NCBI GenBank assembly: GCA_009838645.1
Contig: VXRC01000001.1
Location: 62,001 to 126,000, forward strand
Source: Gemmatimonadota bacterium
GTDB taxonomy: Bacteria > JAAXHH01
Direction: 5' to 3'
DNA length: 64,000 nucleotides
Under the pieces are notes generated by a model, which saw only the letters and a program-made list of their open reading frames with translations, had not been told where the DNA came from and ran no database searches. A program made the translations under genes and the position numbers. The first letter of the stretch is position 1. Every line of letters starts with the position of its first letter. Shown in pieces: positions 27,178 to 35,484 of the stretch.

Positions 27178-28092
27178 ATGCAGTCAGCAGAAAGTCTCGT
27201 GAATCATGTCGAACCGGACGACGTCCGGCTGGTAACATCCGATATAGACAACTTCTGGCGGGCATATGACATATCGGAAGGCAAAACCACGGACGAGAAA
27301 ATCGAAATCTACGAAAAGGAATACCTGGCGAAAGGTAGCATTGGTCTCAGGGATTTCGTGAAACTCCATATCCAAGATGCCGAGAAATTGGTACATGCAA
27401 TTGAGGCCATGCCGAAGTACTACGCCTCCATCAGGGAAAGCTCGAATCGTGTTCTGGAGATGACGAATCGGATTCGCGGCTATATGCACGCGTGGAAGGA
27501 CCTCCATACTGAAGCCGTTTTTCCCGACGTGTATTTCGTTATAGGTAGAATGATGTCCGCCGGTACTTTTTCGCCGAATGGGCTGCTCATCGGTACCGAG
27601 ATGCTAAGTTGTACGGACGATCTACCGGAAGGAGAATTGTCACCGGTGTACATAAACCTTGTCAAACCGATTGAGTACCTGCCCTATGTGGTTATTCACG
27701 AGCTAATCCATCCCCAGCAGCAGTACGATTTTGATGGCAACACGCTTCTGGGCCAATCCTTAACGGAAGGGGCGGCCGATTTCCTTGGAGAACTTGCCAG
27801 CGGCGGATTTCTGAACCAACTTCAGCACGAATACGGAAGGATTCACGAATCGGTGCTTTGGGATGATTTTTCCAAAGTAATGCTTGAAGACAACATGAAA
27901 AACTGGCTCTACAACTATTATGAAGATCTAGGTGATCGGCCACCTGATATGGGTTATTTCATGGGTTACAGAATATGCGAATCATACTACGAGAAGATGG
28001 ACGACAAACGACAGGCCGTTAGAGATATACTGGCCATCAAGGATGGTCCCGATGCGCTGCGATTCCTGCAAGAAAGTGGATACGGTCAATAA
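27178..28092 (+). CDS. Zinc metallopeptidase-like protein (DUF2268-like gluzincin)
   Basis: A 304-residue protein with the zinc motif VVIHELIH (HExxH, near residue 183) and a downstream glutamate in LTEGAADFLGEL, which fits a gluzincin active site. The N-terminal half is helical. The sequence resembles DUF2268-type predicted Zn peptidases. No signal peptide, so it probably acts in the cytosol. The frame is open back to 27112; ATG 27178 after GAGGGAA is the likely start. It lies in a run of same-strand, lower-GC genes with the S66-like gene upstream and a serine hydrolase 39 bases downstream. Confidence 0.7.
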   Translation: MQSAESLVNHVEPDDVRLVTSDIDNFWRAYDISEGKTTDEKIEIYEKEYLAKGSIGLRDFVKLHIQDAEKLVHAIEAMPKYYASIRESSNRVLEMTNRIRGYMHAWKDLHTEAVFPDVYFVIGRMMSAGTFSPNGLLIGTEMLSCTDDLPEGELSPVYINLVKPIEYLPYVVIHELIHPQQQYDFDGNTLLGQSLTEGAADFLGELASGGFLNQLQHEYGRIHESVLWDDFSKVMLEDNMKNWLYNYYEDLGDRPPDMGYFMGYRICESYYEKMDDKRQAVRDILAIKDGPDALRFLQESGYGQ

Positions 28093-28131
28093 GTTTCGAG
28101 TATCTGTAGTGTCTCGTCTAGAAGGGGCAAC

Positions 28132-29238
28132 GTGACGTCAAAACCTAATGAGTCACTCGACCAACTGGTGTTGCTGTTGGAAGAACGGATCCCTGGAACA
28201 ATGCATGAAGCCAACGTTCCCGGTCTCTCTTTCGCGTTGATACAGAACTGGGAGACTGCATGGACGCAAGGCTTCGGCGTGATGAACGCGGAATCACGTG
28301 AACTCGTAAATCCGGGAACTGTTTTCGAAGGCTGTTCATTAAGCAAGCCGGTTTTCGCATATGCTGCGCTAAAACTTTGCGAAACGGGTAGTATTGATCT
28401 GGACAAGCCACTTTCCCAGTACCTATCTGAGCCCTATGTTCCCAATGAGCCCAGGGTTCAGACGATTACCATGAGGCAAGCCCTCGCTCATACCGCCGGT
28501 TTCCCTAACTGGCGCCCGGACTGCTGGAATGAGGAAGGATGGAATCCTGAAGGCAAACCACTGCAAACCTTTTTTGCACCTGGCGAACGTTTCAGCTATT
28601 CCGGTGAAGGATACATGTACGTGCAGCATGTTGTCGAGCATGTAACGGGACAGACTGGTGAGTCTTACATGCAGTCCGAGTTGTTTAAGCCGGCAGGAAT
28701 GAAGTCCAGCACGTATCTATGTACAGCAGATCAAGCGACTGACCTGGCGACCGGGCATGATGAACACGGGAGACCGGCCAAAAAACAGTTGTACAGGTCC
28801 ATGTGTTCCGCCGCCAGCCTTCATTCGACGCCTTCGGACGTCGCAAGAATCTTGTGTGCATGTATGCGTCCTGACTCGGGCGCTTCGTGGCATATCAACG
28901 CCGAATTGGCGAAGGAAATGACCACCGCACAGGTCCCGATAAACGATTCTGCTTCGTGGCATGACAATTGGCCGGATGTCCCGGTAAAGGATGATCCTTT
29001 TGTTTCCTGGGGACTTGGCTGGGCTACCCAAAACCATAACGGGCTGAAAGCTATCTGGCATTGGGGTGACAACGGTCCCTTCAAGGCATTTGCGATAGGG
29101 TATCCTGAAGAGGGAACGGGTCTAGTGGCCATGGCCAATGGATCGAATGGCTACAAGCTTTGGTCCGCGTTGTGCAGTATGGCATTGGGCGGCGAGTACC
29201 CCTGTATCGACTGGTTGAATAGGGTGGTGTATAGCTGA
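28132..29238 (+). CDS. Serine hydrolase, beta-lactamase class C family
   Basis: A 368-residue member of the class C beta-lactamase/DD-peptidase fold. The SxxK nucleophile motif is SLSK (near residue 69), the YxN-type motif is YSG in ERFSYSGEGYMYV, and the third motif is HWG in AIWHWGDNG instead of KTG, as in many esterases of this group. No signal peptide is visible, unusual for true penicillin-binding enzymes, so a cytosolic esterase or amidase is likelier than cell-wall work. GTG start after AAGGGG. It stands between the metallopeptidase and an SDR gene. Confidence 0.8.
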   Translation: MTSKPNESLDQLVLLLEERIPGTMHEANVPGLSFALIQNWETAWTQGFGVMNAESRELVNPGTVFEGCSLSKPVFAYAALKLCETGSIDLDKPLSQYLSEPYVPNEPRVQTITMRQALAHTAGFPNWRPDCWNEEGWNPEGKPLQTFFAPGERFSYSGEGYMYVQHVVEHVTGQTGESYMQSELFKPAGMKSSTYLCTADQATDLATGHDEHGRPAKKQLYRSMCSAASLHSTPSDVARILCACMRPDSGASWHINAELAKEMTTAQVPINDSASWHDNWPDVPVKDDPFVSWGLGWATQNHNGLKAIWHWGDNGPFKAFAIGYPEEGTGLVAMANGSNGYKLWSALCSMALGGEYPCIDWLNRVVYS

Positions 29239-29344
29239 TTGCGGTGCACTAGTTCGAGACTTCGGATCCTCCGTTTTAAACGTGTTGTCTTGTGCCGAGT
29301 TGTGCAGTGGTTTTCGGAGACTGCCGGAATTCAAAGGTGAAACA

Positions 29345-30109
29345 ATGAAAGAGTCCCCTGGTCGTCCAGTCGCACTAGTTACCGGAGTGAGCCGCAAGAT
29401 TGGCATCGGCGCAGCTATCTCTCTGGCTTTAGCGAAAGCAGGTTGGGATGTGGCGACTACTTACTGGCGACCGTACGATGCTGCCATGCCCTGGGGTAGC
29501 GATGATAACGAAACCGTTAAAATCACCGATCAGATCCATGGCTTCTCAGCAAAGACAATTTCCATAGAGGCCGACCTGTCAGACACCGCGTCACCGAAGC
29601 GTCTTTTCGATCGTGTCGAAAGTTCTCTTGGATCAGTAGCCGCTCTGGTTATGGCTCATTGTCATTCAGTAGACAGCAGCATCAAGTCCACCACAATCGA
29701 AAGTTTCGATCTGCATTTTACGATAAACGCTCGAGCTACGTGGCTGCTGATCCGGGAGTTCGGGAAACGTTACCAGAGGGAATACGGACGTGGACGAGTT
29801 ATCTCGATAACGAGCGATCATACAGCGCACAACTTGCCGTACGGAGCCAGCAAGGGAGCCATGGATCGAATCGTCCTCGCGGCCGCGCAGGAATTCAGGG
29901 ACCAGGGAGTCACGGCGAACGTGATCAATCCGGGCGCGACTGACACGGGCTGGATGTCGGATGATCTGAAGGAATACGTACTACATGAAACACTGCTCGG
30001 ACGAATCGGCCTTCCTGAAGACTGTGCCCGTCTTGTCAGTTTTCTTTGTTCCGAAGAGGGTGGTTGGATAAACGGCCAGTTGATGTATAGCAATGGCGGT
30101 ATTCGGTAA
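29345..30109 (+). CDS. Short-chain dehydrogenase/reductase (SDR)
   Basis: A 254-residue classical SDR oxidoreductase. The cofactor motif is TGVSRKIGIG at the N-terminus, the strand-2 acidic residue is in EADLSD, and the catalytic Ser and YxxxK are in ITSDHTAHNLPYGASKG. NPGATDTGW and the closing INGQLMYSNGG are the usual C-terminal elements. The NNAG motif is replaced by VMAHCHS, a variation seen in some subgroups. The substrate is unknown. The frame extends upstream to 29282; ATG 29345 follows AAAGGTG. Confidence 0.85.
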   Translation: MKESPGRPVALVTGVSRKIGIGAAISLALAKAGWDVATTYWRPYDAAMPWGSDDNETVKITDQIHGFSAKTISIEADLSDTASPKRLFDRVESSLGSVAALVMAHCHSVDSSIKSTTIESFDLHFTINARATWLLIREFGKRYQREYGRGRVISITSDHTAHNLPYGASKGAMDRIVLAAAQEFRDQGVTANVINPGATDTGWMSDDLKEYVLHETLLGRIGLPEDCARLVSFLCSEEGGWINGQLMYSNGGIR

Positions 30110-30148
30110 GGATACCCACGTCTACAGACTTTCCGATAGTAACAGATA

Positions 30149-30598
30149 ATGACCACAGAACCCGAAAATCAGCACGTCCACATCGGCGCCTATGCGTTGT
30201 GCCGCGACCCTTCCAGCCGCCTGCTCCTGGTTCGCGCGACGGCCGGTCTCGAGGACGGAGGCCTGTGGACGATGCCCGGTGGCGGGATCGAATGGGGCGA
30301 ACATCCGAATGCCGCGTTGCGCCGCGAGCTGGAAGAGGAGACCGGACTCGTGGACATCAAGGCGTACCACGTGGCCGCCGTGTATTCCCATGCCTATGAA
30401 GGTCGAACGGATTGGCAAGGCGATCCGGTACACCACATCGGCATCGTCTATGAGGTCGTGCTCGCGGCGTTCGACCTGAGACCCGAAAAAGAAGGATCCA
30501 CCGATCACTGTGAGTGGCTGACCGAAAAACGGATTCGGGAATTGCCGCTTGGACCGTTAGCCGAGTTCGCCGTCGAACTGGCATGGCAAAAAACATAG
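30149..30598 (+). CDS. NUDIX hydrolase
   Basis: A 149-residue NUDIX protein of normal size. The NUDIX box runs from GGGIEWGEHP to RRELEEETGL (residues 45-66), with the metal-binding REx2EE part intact. Family enzymes cleave nucleoside diphosphates linked to another group. The substrate cannot be told from the sequence. It begins 39 bases after the SDR gene on the same strand; the ribosome site is weak. A second, quite different NUDIX gene lies at 38949. Confidence 0.85.
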   Translation: MTTEPENQHVHIGAYALCRDPSSRLLLVRATAGLEDGGLWTMPGGGIEWGEHPNAALRRELEEETGLVDIKAYHVAAVYSHAYEGRTDWQGDPVHHIGIVYEVVLAAFDLRPEKEGSTDHCEWLTEKRIRELPLGPLAEFAVELAWQKT

Positions 30599-30641
30599 CG
30601 GCAGGTTATCTTTAAAAATCAGAATTCGAGGCCATTAAATC

Positions 30642-30995
30642 ATGAAACCCGCTCCACTAAAGAAGACCATCTCTTTTGAGGACTTCGAAAAACCCGACAT
30701 CCGCGCCGGTACGATCACCGCGGTCGAAGAGGTGGCTGCATCGAACAAACTCATGAAGCTGACAGTCGACTTCGGAGACCACACCCGGTCGATCCTTGCA
30801 GGAATCAAGCAAGAGCGCGCAAACCCAAATGAAATCGAAGGTAAGCAAGCCCTCTTCGTGGTAAACCTGGGCGAGCGGAAGATGGCTGGGGAGGTTTCCC
30901 AGGGCATGCTCTTCGACATAGGGTATGCGGACGGGCTCACACCATGCCTGTTGGTACCCGAACGACCTGTGCCGGATGGTGCCAGGGCGGGTTGA
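30642..30995 (+). CDS. csaA: tRNA-binding protein CsaA
   Basis: A 117-residue single-domain protein with the OB-fold seen in CsaA and at the C-terminus of methionyl-tRNA synthetase. Hallmarks are FEKPDIRAGTI, KLMKLTVDFG, RSILAGIK, GKQALFVVNL and the closing MAGEVSQGMLF / LLVPERPVPDG. CsaA dimers bind tRNA and have been described as a chaperone-like export factor. It is the usual length, is complete and is probably housekeeping. It precedes the aminotransferase cluster by 27 bases but has no obvious functional tie to it. Confidence 0.9.
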   Translation: MKPAPLKKTISFEDFEKPDIRAGTITAVEEVAASNKLMKLTVDFGDHTRSILAGIKQERANPNEIEGKQALFVVNLGERKMAGEVSQGMLFDIGYADGLTPCLLVPERPVPDGARAG

Positions 30996-31022
30996 CGCGA
31001 TCAAAGCATGAATGGAGGTTGC

Positions 31023-32288
31023 ATGGCGTCCAAAATTTCAACCGGTCAAAATCGCGAGCACGCGCGCTACGGGGCCGGCACGCAGGAGGATTTCGACGGT
31101 CCGCTGCCGCAACCCTTTCCCCGGGAGATCGGTCCGCGCGCCATGGAGTACCTGGCCGAAGTGGTGGATTCCGGCCTGACCTGCGACATGGTGGGCCGGT
31201 TCGAGCGGGCCTTCGCCGAGGCCAACGGCGTCGCCCACTGTATCGCCACGCCGGGGTGTACGCCGGCCCTGGCCGTGCTGGCCGCGGCCTTCGACTTCGA
31301 ACCGGGCGACGAGATCATAGTCAGCTCGGTCAGCGACTTCGGCACCGTGCAGGGCCTGATCAGCGCTGGATACATCCCCGTATTCGCCGACACCGCGCCC
31401 GGTACAATCAACGTGGGCGTCGAGACCATTGAGGCGTGCGTCTCCGATCGCACGAGGGCGATTCTCGTCGTGCACCTGAGCGGTCTGATCTGCGACATGG
31501 ACGCCATTAACGAAGTCGCTGCGCGCCATGGTCTGGTGGTCTACGAGGACGCCTGCCAGGCGGTCTTCGGCCGCTACAAGGGACGCTATGCCGGCACCCT
31601 GGCGACGGCCGGGGGCTTTTCCTTCGACGCCGAGAAAACAATGGGCTCCGACGTGGGCGGCTGCATCCTCACCGACGACGATGAACTGGCCGAACGGGCG
31701 CGGTTTATCGGCCAGAGCCGGGCCGGAGAAATGGTGGAGCACTTCGGTCGAGTGCACACGGCCAACGGCTTTGCCCATCGCATGACCCAGTCCACCGCGG
31801 CCATCAGCCTTGCCCAGTTGGAGATCATCCGGCCACAGGTTGAAAAGCGCGACCGCATGATCCGCCTGCTGAGCGCGCTCCTCGACGAGATTCCGGGCAT
31901 CACGGCATTGCCGATCACTCCAGATACCGAAGTATACTCCTGTTGGATGGCGGGATTCACCATCGACACGGACCAGTTTCGATGCGACTTGGAGGCGTTC
32001 GGCGCCCGGGTGGCGGCCGGAGGCATCCCCGGGGCGAGTCCGATGCGCTACTACCTGCTGCCGGTGGCCCTGCCCTTCCTGAACGAGGCGGCAACGCGGC
32101 AGCGATTCCCCTATTCGCACCCACCGGCGTCCCGCACCTACCGATATGACGCAGAAAGCTGTCCGAACGCCCACGAGATACTGGAGCGCTTCATCCGCTG
32201 GAGTTCATTCTGCGATAAGTACGAGCCCCACCACTGCGAACAGGCGGCCGCGATCGTACGCCGCGTCGCGGAGGTGAACCGGCGATGA
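31023..32288 (+). CDS. DegT/DnrJ/EryC1-type PLP aminotransferase
   Basis: A 421-residue fold-type I aminotransferase. Key sites are CIATPGCTPAL (cofactor phosphate loop), the Asp in VYEDACQA that contacts the pyridine ring, and the Schiff-base Lys in FSFDAEKTMGSDVGG. Family members aminate keto-sugars or dehydrate/aminate cyclitols in antibiotic and glycan synthesis. The GGAGG at 31014-31018 sits closer to the ATG at 31023 than to the upstream ATG at 31008, which lacks a site. The stop overlaps the start of the isochorismatase-like gene (ATGA), so the two are translationally coupled. Confidence 0.8.
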   Translation: MASKISTGQNREHARYGAGTQEDFDGPLPQPFPREIGPRAMEYLAEVVDSGLTCDMVGRFERAFAEANGVAHCIATPGCTPALAVLAAAFDFEPGDEIIVSSVSDFGTVQGLISAGYIPVFADTAPGTINVGVETIEACVSDRTRAILVVHLSGLICDMDAINEVAARHGLVVYEDACQAVFGRYKGRYAGTLATAGGFSFDAEKTMGSDVGGCILTDDDELAERARFIGQSRAGEMVEHFGRVHTANGFAHRMTQSTAAISLAQLEIIRPQVEKRDRMIRLLSALLDEIPGITALPITPDTEVYSCWMAGFTIDTDQFRCDLEAFGARVAAGGIPGASPMRYYLLPVALPFLNEAATRQRFPYSHPPASRTYRYDAESCPNAHEILERFIRWSSFCDKYEPHHCEQAAAIVRRVAEVNRR

Positions 32289-33088
32289 GCGAAAACGACG
32301 GAGATCACTCGGTGGAGAAAACGCTCCAACTCGCCGCCCGGTACTATCGTTCCGTGCCGACGGACCGCGCGGGATACGAGGAAGTCAACCTTTCACTGCC
32401 CTTGGAAAAGACCGCCCTGGTCGGCATCCACTGCTGGAACATCGGCTGTCCGGATGGTCCGGCCACGGACGCCAACTACTGCGTCGGCATGGGCTGGCCC
32501 CAGCCAACGCAGGAGGCTGCCCGCATCATGGCCGAGGTCATCCGGCCGGCCATGGACCTGGCGCGTTCCATCGGGATGGCGGTCTGCCACGTCGAGACGG
32601 ACTGGATGGACCGAAAGTATCCCCACATCGAGTCACGGCGGTCGGACGCGGCGGCATCCGTTCACCCGGTCAGGCAGGAACTGTTCGAACGGGCCCATGG
32701 CATCGACTATATGGAGCGCTCGCCCCTCGCCGAGATGCGTCGCGCCGAAATCGTTTCTCCGGTCGGTGACGAGCCCCTCGTGTTCTACTCCGACGCGCTG
32801 GACGACTACTTGCGCGGACGCGGCATCGACACGCTCATCTACATGGGGTTCGCGGCCGACATGTGCCTGCTCGGCGCCGAGGGAGCCGCCCGGCCCATGC
32901 TGGCGCGCGGCTATCGTTGCGTAGTGATGCGAGATGCGACCGTCGGCGTCGAGTCGCCGGACACGTTTCCGCAGCGGCTGGCGACCAACTATGGGCTCCA
33001 CATCTTCGAGTGGACCCTCGGCCACGGCTGCACTTTCGCTCAGTTCAAGCAGGCAATAGAGCAAATTCAGGACGATCCGTCCACCTGA
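32285..33088 (+). CDS. Isochorismatase-like protein with incomplete catalytic triad
   Basis: A 267-residue protein of the isochorismatase/nicotinamidase fold. The nucleophile Cys is present in GFAADMCLLG and the neighbouring DATVGVES fits the family. The first catalytic Asp (normally in a VIDMQ-like strand) is replaced in VGIHCWNIG, and no Lys is found where the family has one before the YS element (LVFYSDALDDYL). It may act on a different substrate or be non-catalytic. An extra 45-residue N-terminus precedes the core. It is coupled to the aminotransferase before it and is followed 15 bases later by a deacetylase-like gene. Confidence 0.7.
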   Translation: MSENDGDHSVEKTLQLAARYYRSVPTDRAGYEEVNLSLPLEKTALVGIHCWNIGCPDGPATDANYCVGMGWPQPTQEAARIMAEVIRPAMDLARSIGMAVCHVETDWMDRKYPHIESRRSDAAASVHPVRQELFERAHGIDYMERSPLAEMRRAEIVSPVGDEPLVFYSDALDDYLRGRGIDTLIYMGFAADMCLLGAEGAARPMLARGYRCVVMRDATVGVESPDTFPQRLATNYGLHIFEWTLGHGCTFAQFKQAIEQIQDDPST

Positions 33089-33103
33089 TGTGAGACACGC
33101 GCC

Positions 33104-34108
33104 ATGAGCCTGAGCATCTGTCCCTGGAAATACGGCAAACGCTGGGTTTACTCGATCACCTATGACGAGGCCCTGGCCGACCTGCATCGCTTCGCAATTC
33201 CCATGCACGAGGAGTACGGCATCCCGGGCCACGTCGAGGTCGTCGTCGGCCAGATGGGCGAGATCCGGAACATCGGCAACTCCAGTTTCAACGGATATCG
33301 CCATATGAACGCGGATGAGCTGCGCGACCTGCTTGCCCGCGGGTGGGGCGTAGGCAACCACTCTTGGAGCCACGAGGTTATTACGCCCGAGATGGTGGAC
33401 CAGGAGATCGGCCAAGCCAGGCAGGTTCTGGAGGAAGCCCTCGGTGAGCCGATCATCCTGTACTGCTCACCCGGGGACAACACCAACATGGCTGACCACG
33501 TCCTCGATGCCTGCCACCGCTACGGCTACCTGGGCGCCATGAGCCTGACGGATGCGCTGAACCTACCAGAAGACGAACTGTTCTGGATTAATCGAACTCC
33601 GCTACACGACCACTACTACCCGCCCTTCTACAGTGCCTACGATCCTTTCCGGAATATCCGCCAGGCCCAGGCCGTGCAGGGCTGGCTCATCGATTACTGC
33701 CACTGCCCGCTGGAGACGCCCGTCCATCCCAACAAGGACTGCTCCGAAGCCCAGCTCAGGCAACGCCTTGAAACGGTCCTGTCCGAGGGAGGCGATTCGG
33801 TCTGGTGCGCGGTGCCCGAGGAAGCGCTCAGCTATCATCTGATGCGAAAGCACGCTCGGATTGAGAAGGCGGGGGGTGAGGGCGACTCGAAACGCTACCG
33901 AATTGGGCTGCCGGATTTGCCCGACCAGGTCCCGTACCGCAGTCTGACCATGGAAGCCGGTGTCCCGCCGGCCTGGTGCCGCGATCCCCGCGTCGTGGTG
34001 TACGGTGTGGAACTGGCCGCAGAAGTCGTACGGCCCGGTGTGCTGCGATTCACGGCGCAAGTGCGAGACGGGACAGTGGTCGAGATGGGTGACCGACCGA
34101 TATCCTGA
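33104..34108 (+). CDS. Polysaccharide deacetylase-family (NodB-like) protein
   Basis: A 334-residue protein with elements of the NodB/CE4 barrel: SITYDEA as motif 1 (usually TFDD), NHSWSHE as the metal-binding HxxxH motif 2, and a YCSPGDN segment as motif 3. The C-terminal 120 residues are a separate, less clear region. Family enzymes remove acetyl or amide groups from sugars or small molecules with a divalent metal. There is no signal peptide, so the substrate is probably intracellular. It is third in the aminotransferase cluster. Confidence 0.7.
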   Translation: MSLSICPWKYGKRWVYSITYDEALADLHRFAIPMHEEYGIPGHVEVVVGQMGEIRNIGNSSFNGYRHMNADELRDLLARGWGVGNHSWSHEVITPEMVDQEIGQARQVLEEALGEPIILYCSPGDNTNMADHVLDACHRYGYLGAMSLTDALNLPEDELFWINRTPLHDHYYPPFYSAYDPFRNIRQAQAVQGWLIDYCHCPLETPVHPNKDCSEAQLRQRLETVLSEGGDSVWCAVPEEALSYHLMRKHARIEKAGGEGDSKRYRIGLPDLPDQVPYRSLTMEAGVPPAWCRDPRVVVYGVELAAEVVRPGVLRFTAQVRDGTVVEMGDRPIS

Positions 34109-34196
34109 ATGGTTCCAATACGTTCACGCACGGCCTTGCTTAGTACATCCCGCCGAACATCCACGAATCCGCTATATCGAAGGAGAGAAATCCGCC

Positions 34197-34934
34197 ATGA
34201 TTTCACGTCTATTCTTCACACTAGTTTTTGCGCTCTGCTGCAACCTGCTGATCGACCACCCAGGCACTGCCCAAACCTCGGAACGACAGGCAGAAATGCG
34301 CCTGGCACCAACCAGCAATGGAGAGACCAGCGAGATGAATTACCTCCTTTATTTGCCATCGGCATACGAAACGAACGAGCAGGAATGGCCGCTGCTCCTC
34401 TTCCTGCATGGCGCAGGCGAGCGTGGGGACGATCTCGAACTGGTGAAGGTCCACGGTCCGCCGAAGATGATCGCGGAAGGCGAGGACTTCCCCTTCGTGG
34501 TCATATCACCCCAATGTCCTGAAGGTGTGTGGTGGTCAATCGAAACGCTTCATGCGCTGATCAACGAAGTCGTCGAAACGCATCGCATCGATACGTCCCG
34601 GATCTACGTCACCGGTCTCAGCATGGGTGGATACGGGTCCTGGGGACTGGCCTACACCTATCCGGACCTGTTCGCCGCGGCCGTTCCCATCTGTGGGGGC
34701 GGGGAGCCGGAGAAGGCACCGCTGATGAAAGAGATTCCGACCTGGGTATTCCACGGTGCGAAAGACGAGGCCGTACCGCTCCAACGATCGCAGGAGATGG
34801 TCGATGCGCTTGAGGCTGCCGGTGGGGATGTCCAGTTTACCGTGTACCCGGAAGCGGGACATGTCGGGGCATGGGAAAACGCGTACGGCGATCCCGAACT
34901 CTGGGACTGGTTGGTGAAGCAGCGGCGGGACTGA
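34197..34934 (+). CDS. Secreted phospholipase/carboxylesterase-type alpha/beta hydrolase
   Basis: A 245-residue alpha/beta hydrolase with a signal peptide (MISRLFFTLVFALCCNLLI, then cleavage near GTAQ). The oxyanion part is LLLFLHGAGE, the nucleophile elbow is GLSMGGYGSW, the acid is in FHGAKDEAVP, and the catalytic His is in EAGHVGAW. This matches secreted esterases of the feruloyl esterase/PHB depolymerase-like group. The frame is open upstream, but ATG 34197 with AAGGAGAGAAA before it is decisive. Export makes it the only clearly extracytoplasmic member of the cluster that began at 31023. Confidence 0.8.
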   Translation: MISRLFFTLVFALCCNLLIDHPGTAQTSERQAEMRLAPTSNGETSEMNYLLYLPSAYETNEQEWPLLLFLHGAGERGDDLELVKVHGPPKMIAEGEDFPFVVISPQCPEGVWWSIETLHALINEVVETHRIDTSRIYVTGLSMGGYGSWGLAYTYPDLFAAAVPICGGGEPEKAPLMKEIPTWVFHGAKDEAVPLQRSQEMVDALEAAGGDVQFTVYPEAGHVGAWENAYGDPELWDWLVKQRRD

Positions 34935-35014
34935 GAGAGAAACATCCTACTTCATTCTGAACTTGACTAACCCCTGATTCCGCAACCAGGCATCAAAGCA
35001 TTTCGGTTGTGGGA

Positions 35015-35050
35015 TTGAATTCCCTTACATACGACTTTCTAAATATGTAA
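35015..35050 (+). promoter_or_regulatory. Probable promoter with overlapping inverted-repeat operator
   Basis: TTGAAT (35015-35020) and TCTAAA (35038-35043) are spaced by 17 bases, as in a sigma-70-type promoter. The -10 element lies between two perfect seven-base arms, TTACATA (35025-35031) and TATGTAA (35044-35050), so a protein bound to the repeat would block the promoter. The next gene, 70 bases on, encodes a HigA-like helix-turn-helix protein; autorepression is the simplest reading. Promoter boxes are imperfect (4 of 6 each), so this is inference. Confidence 0.45.
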
Positions 35051-35121
35051 ACGGAATTGGAAAACAGGTTTATATTGCCTCGTATTGAGAAATCGACCGC
35101 GAACAGGGAACTGGAGCAACT

Positions 35122-35406
35122 GTGCCACAGAGTAAAACAAAGAAAGGGTCCTTAAAGCGGGACTGGATCTCGCCACCCGGCCACACCATAGCGGACTTGC
35201 TTGAAGAGCGCAATTGGACGCAAGACCAGCTGGCGGATCGGCTAGGTGTGTCGCGCAAGTATGTGAGCAAGCTAGTGACTGGAAAGGCTACGTTCTCGGA
35301 AGCGAATGCCATCAAACTGGCACGCGTGCTGGGAAGTACGGTCGGATTCTGGCTTAAACGGAAAACATGTTACAGGGCGGCTCTTGCTGATCTCCACGCG
35401 ATCTAG
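35122..35406 (+). CDS. HigA-like XRE-family DNA-binding protein, solo
   Basis: A 94-residue protein beginning SPPGHTIADLLEERNWTQDQ, then the helix-turn-helix LADRLGVSRKYVSKLVTGKA and the family segment LARVLGSTVGFWL. This is the N-terminus of HigA-type antitoxins and of longer regulators that continue into an ImmA/IrrE-type domain. Here the protein stops soon after, and no HigB toxin or peptidase gene is beside it: upstream is an esterase and downstream is a convergent lyase. It may be an orphan antitoxin or a truncated regulator. GTG start after GGAG. An operator-like repeat precedes it. Confidence 0.75.
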   Translation: MPQSKTKKGSLKRDWISPPGHTIADLLEERNWTQDQLADRLGVSRKYVSKLVTGKATFSEANAIKLARVLGSTVGFWLKRKTCYRAALADLHAI

Positions 35407-35484
35407 CACCTATGTGATGACGTGAGTTGACGGTTTGAAGGTCAGATACGACTGGACGTGACTGCTCCCGTGATCGAGCTATCC

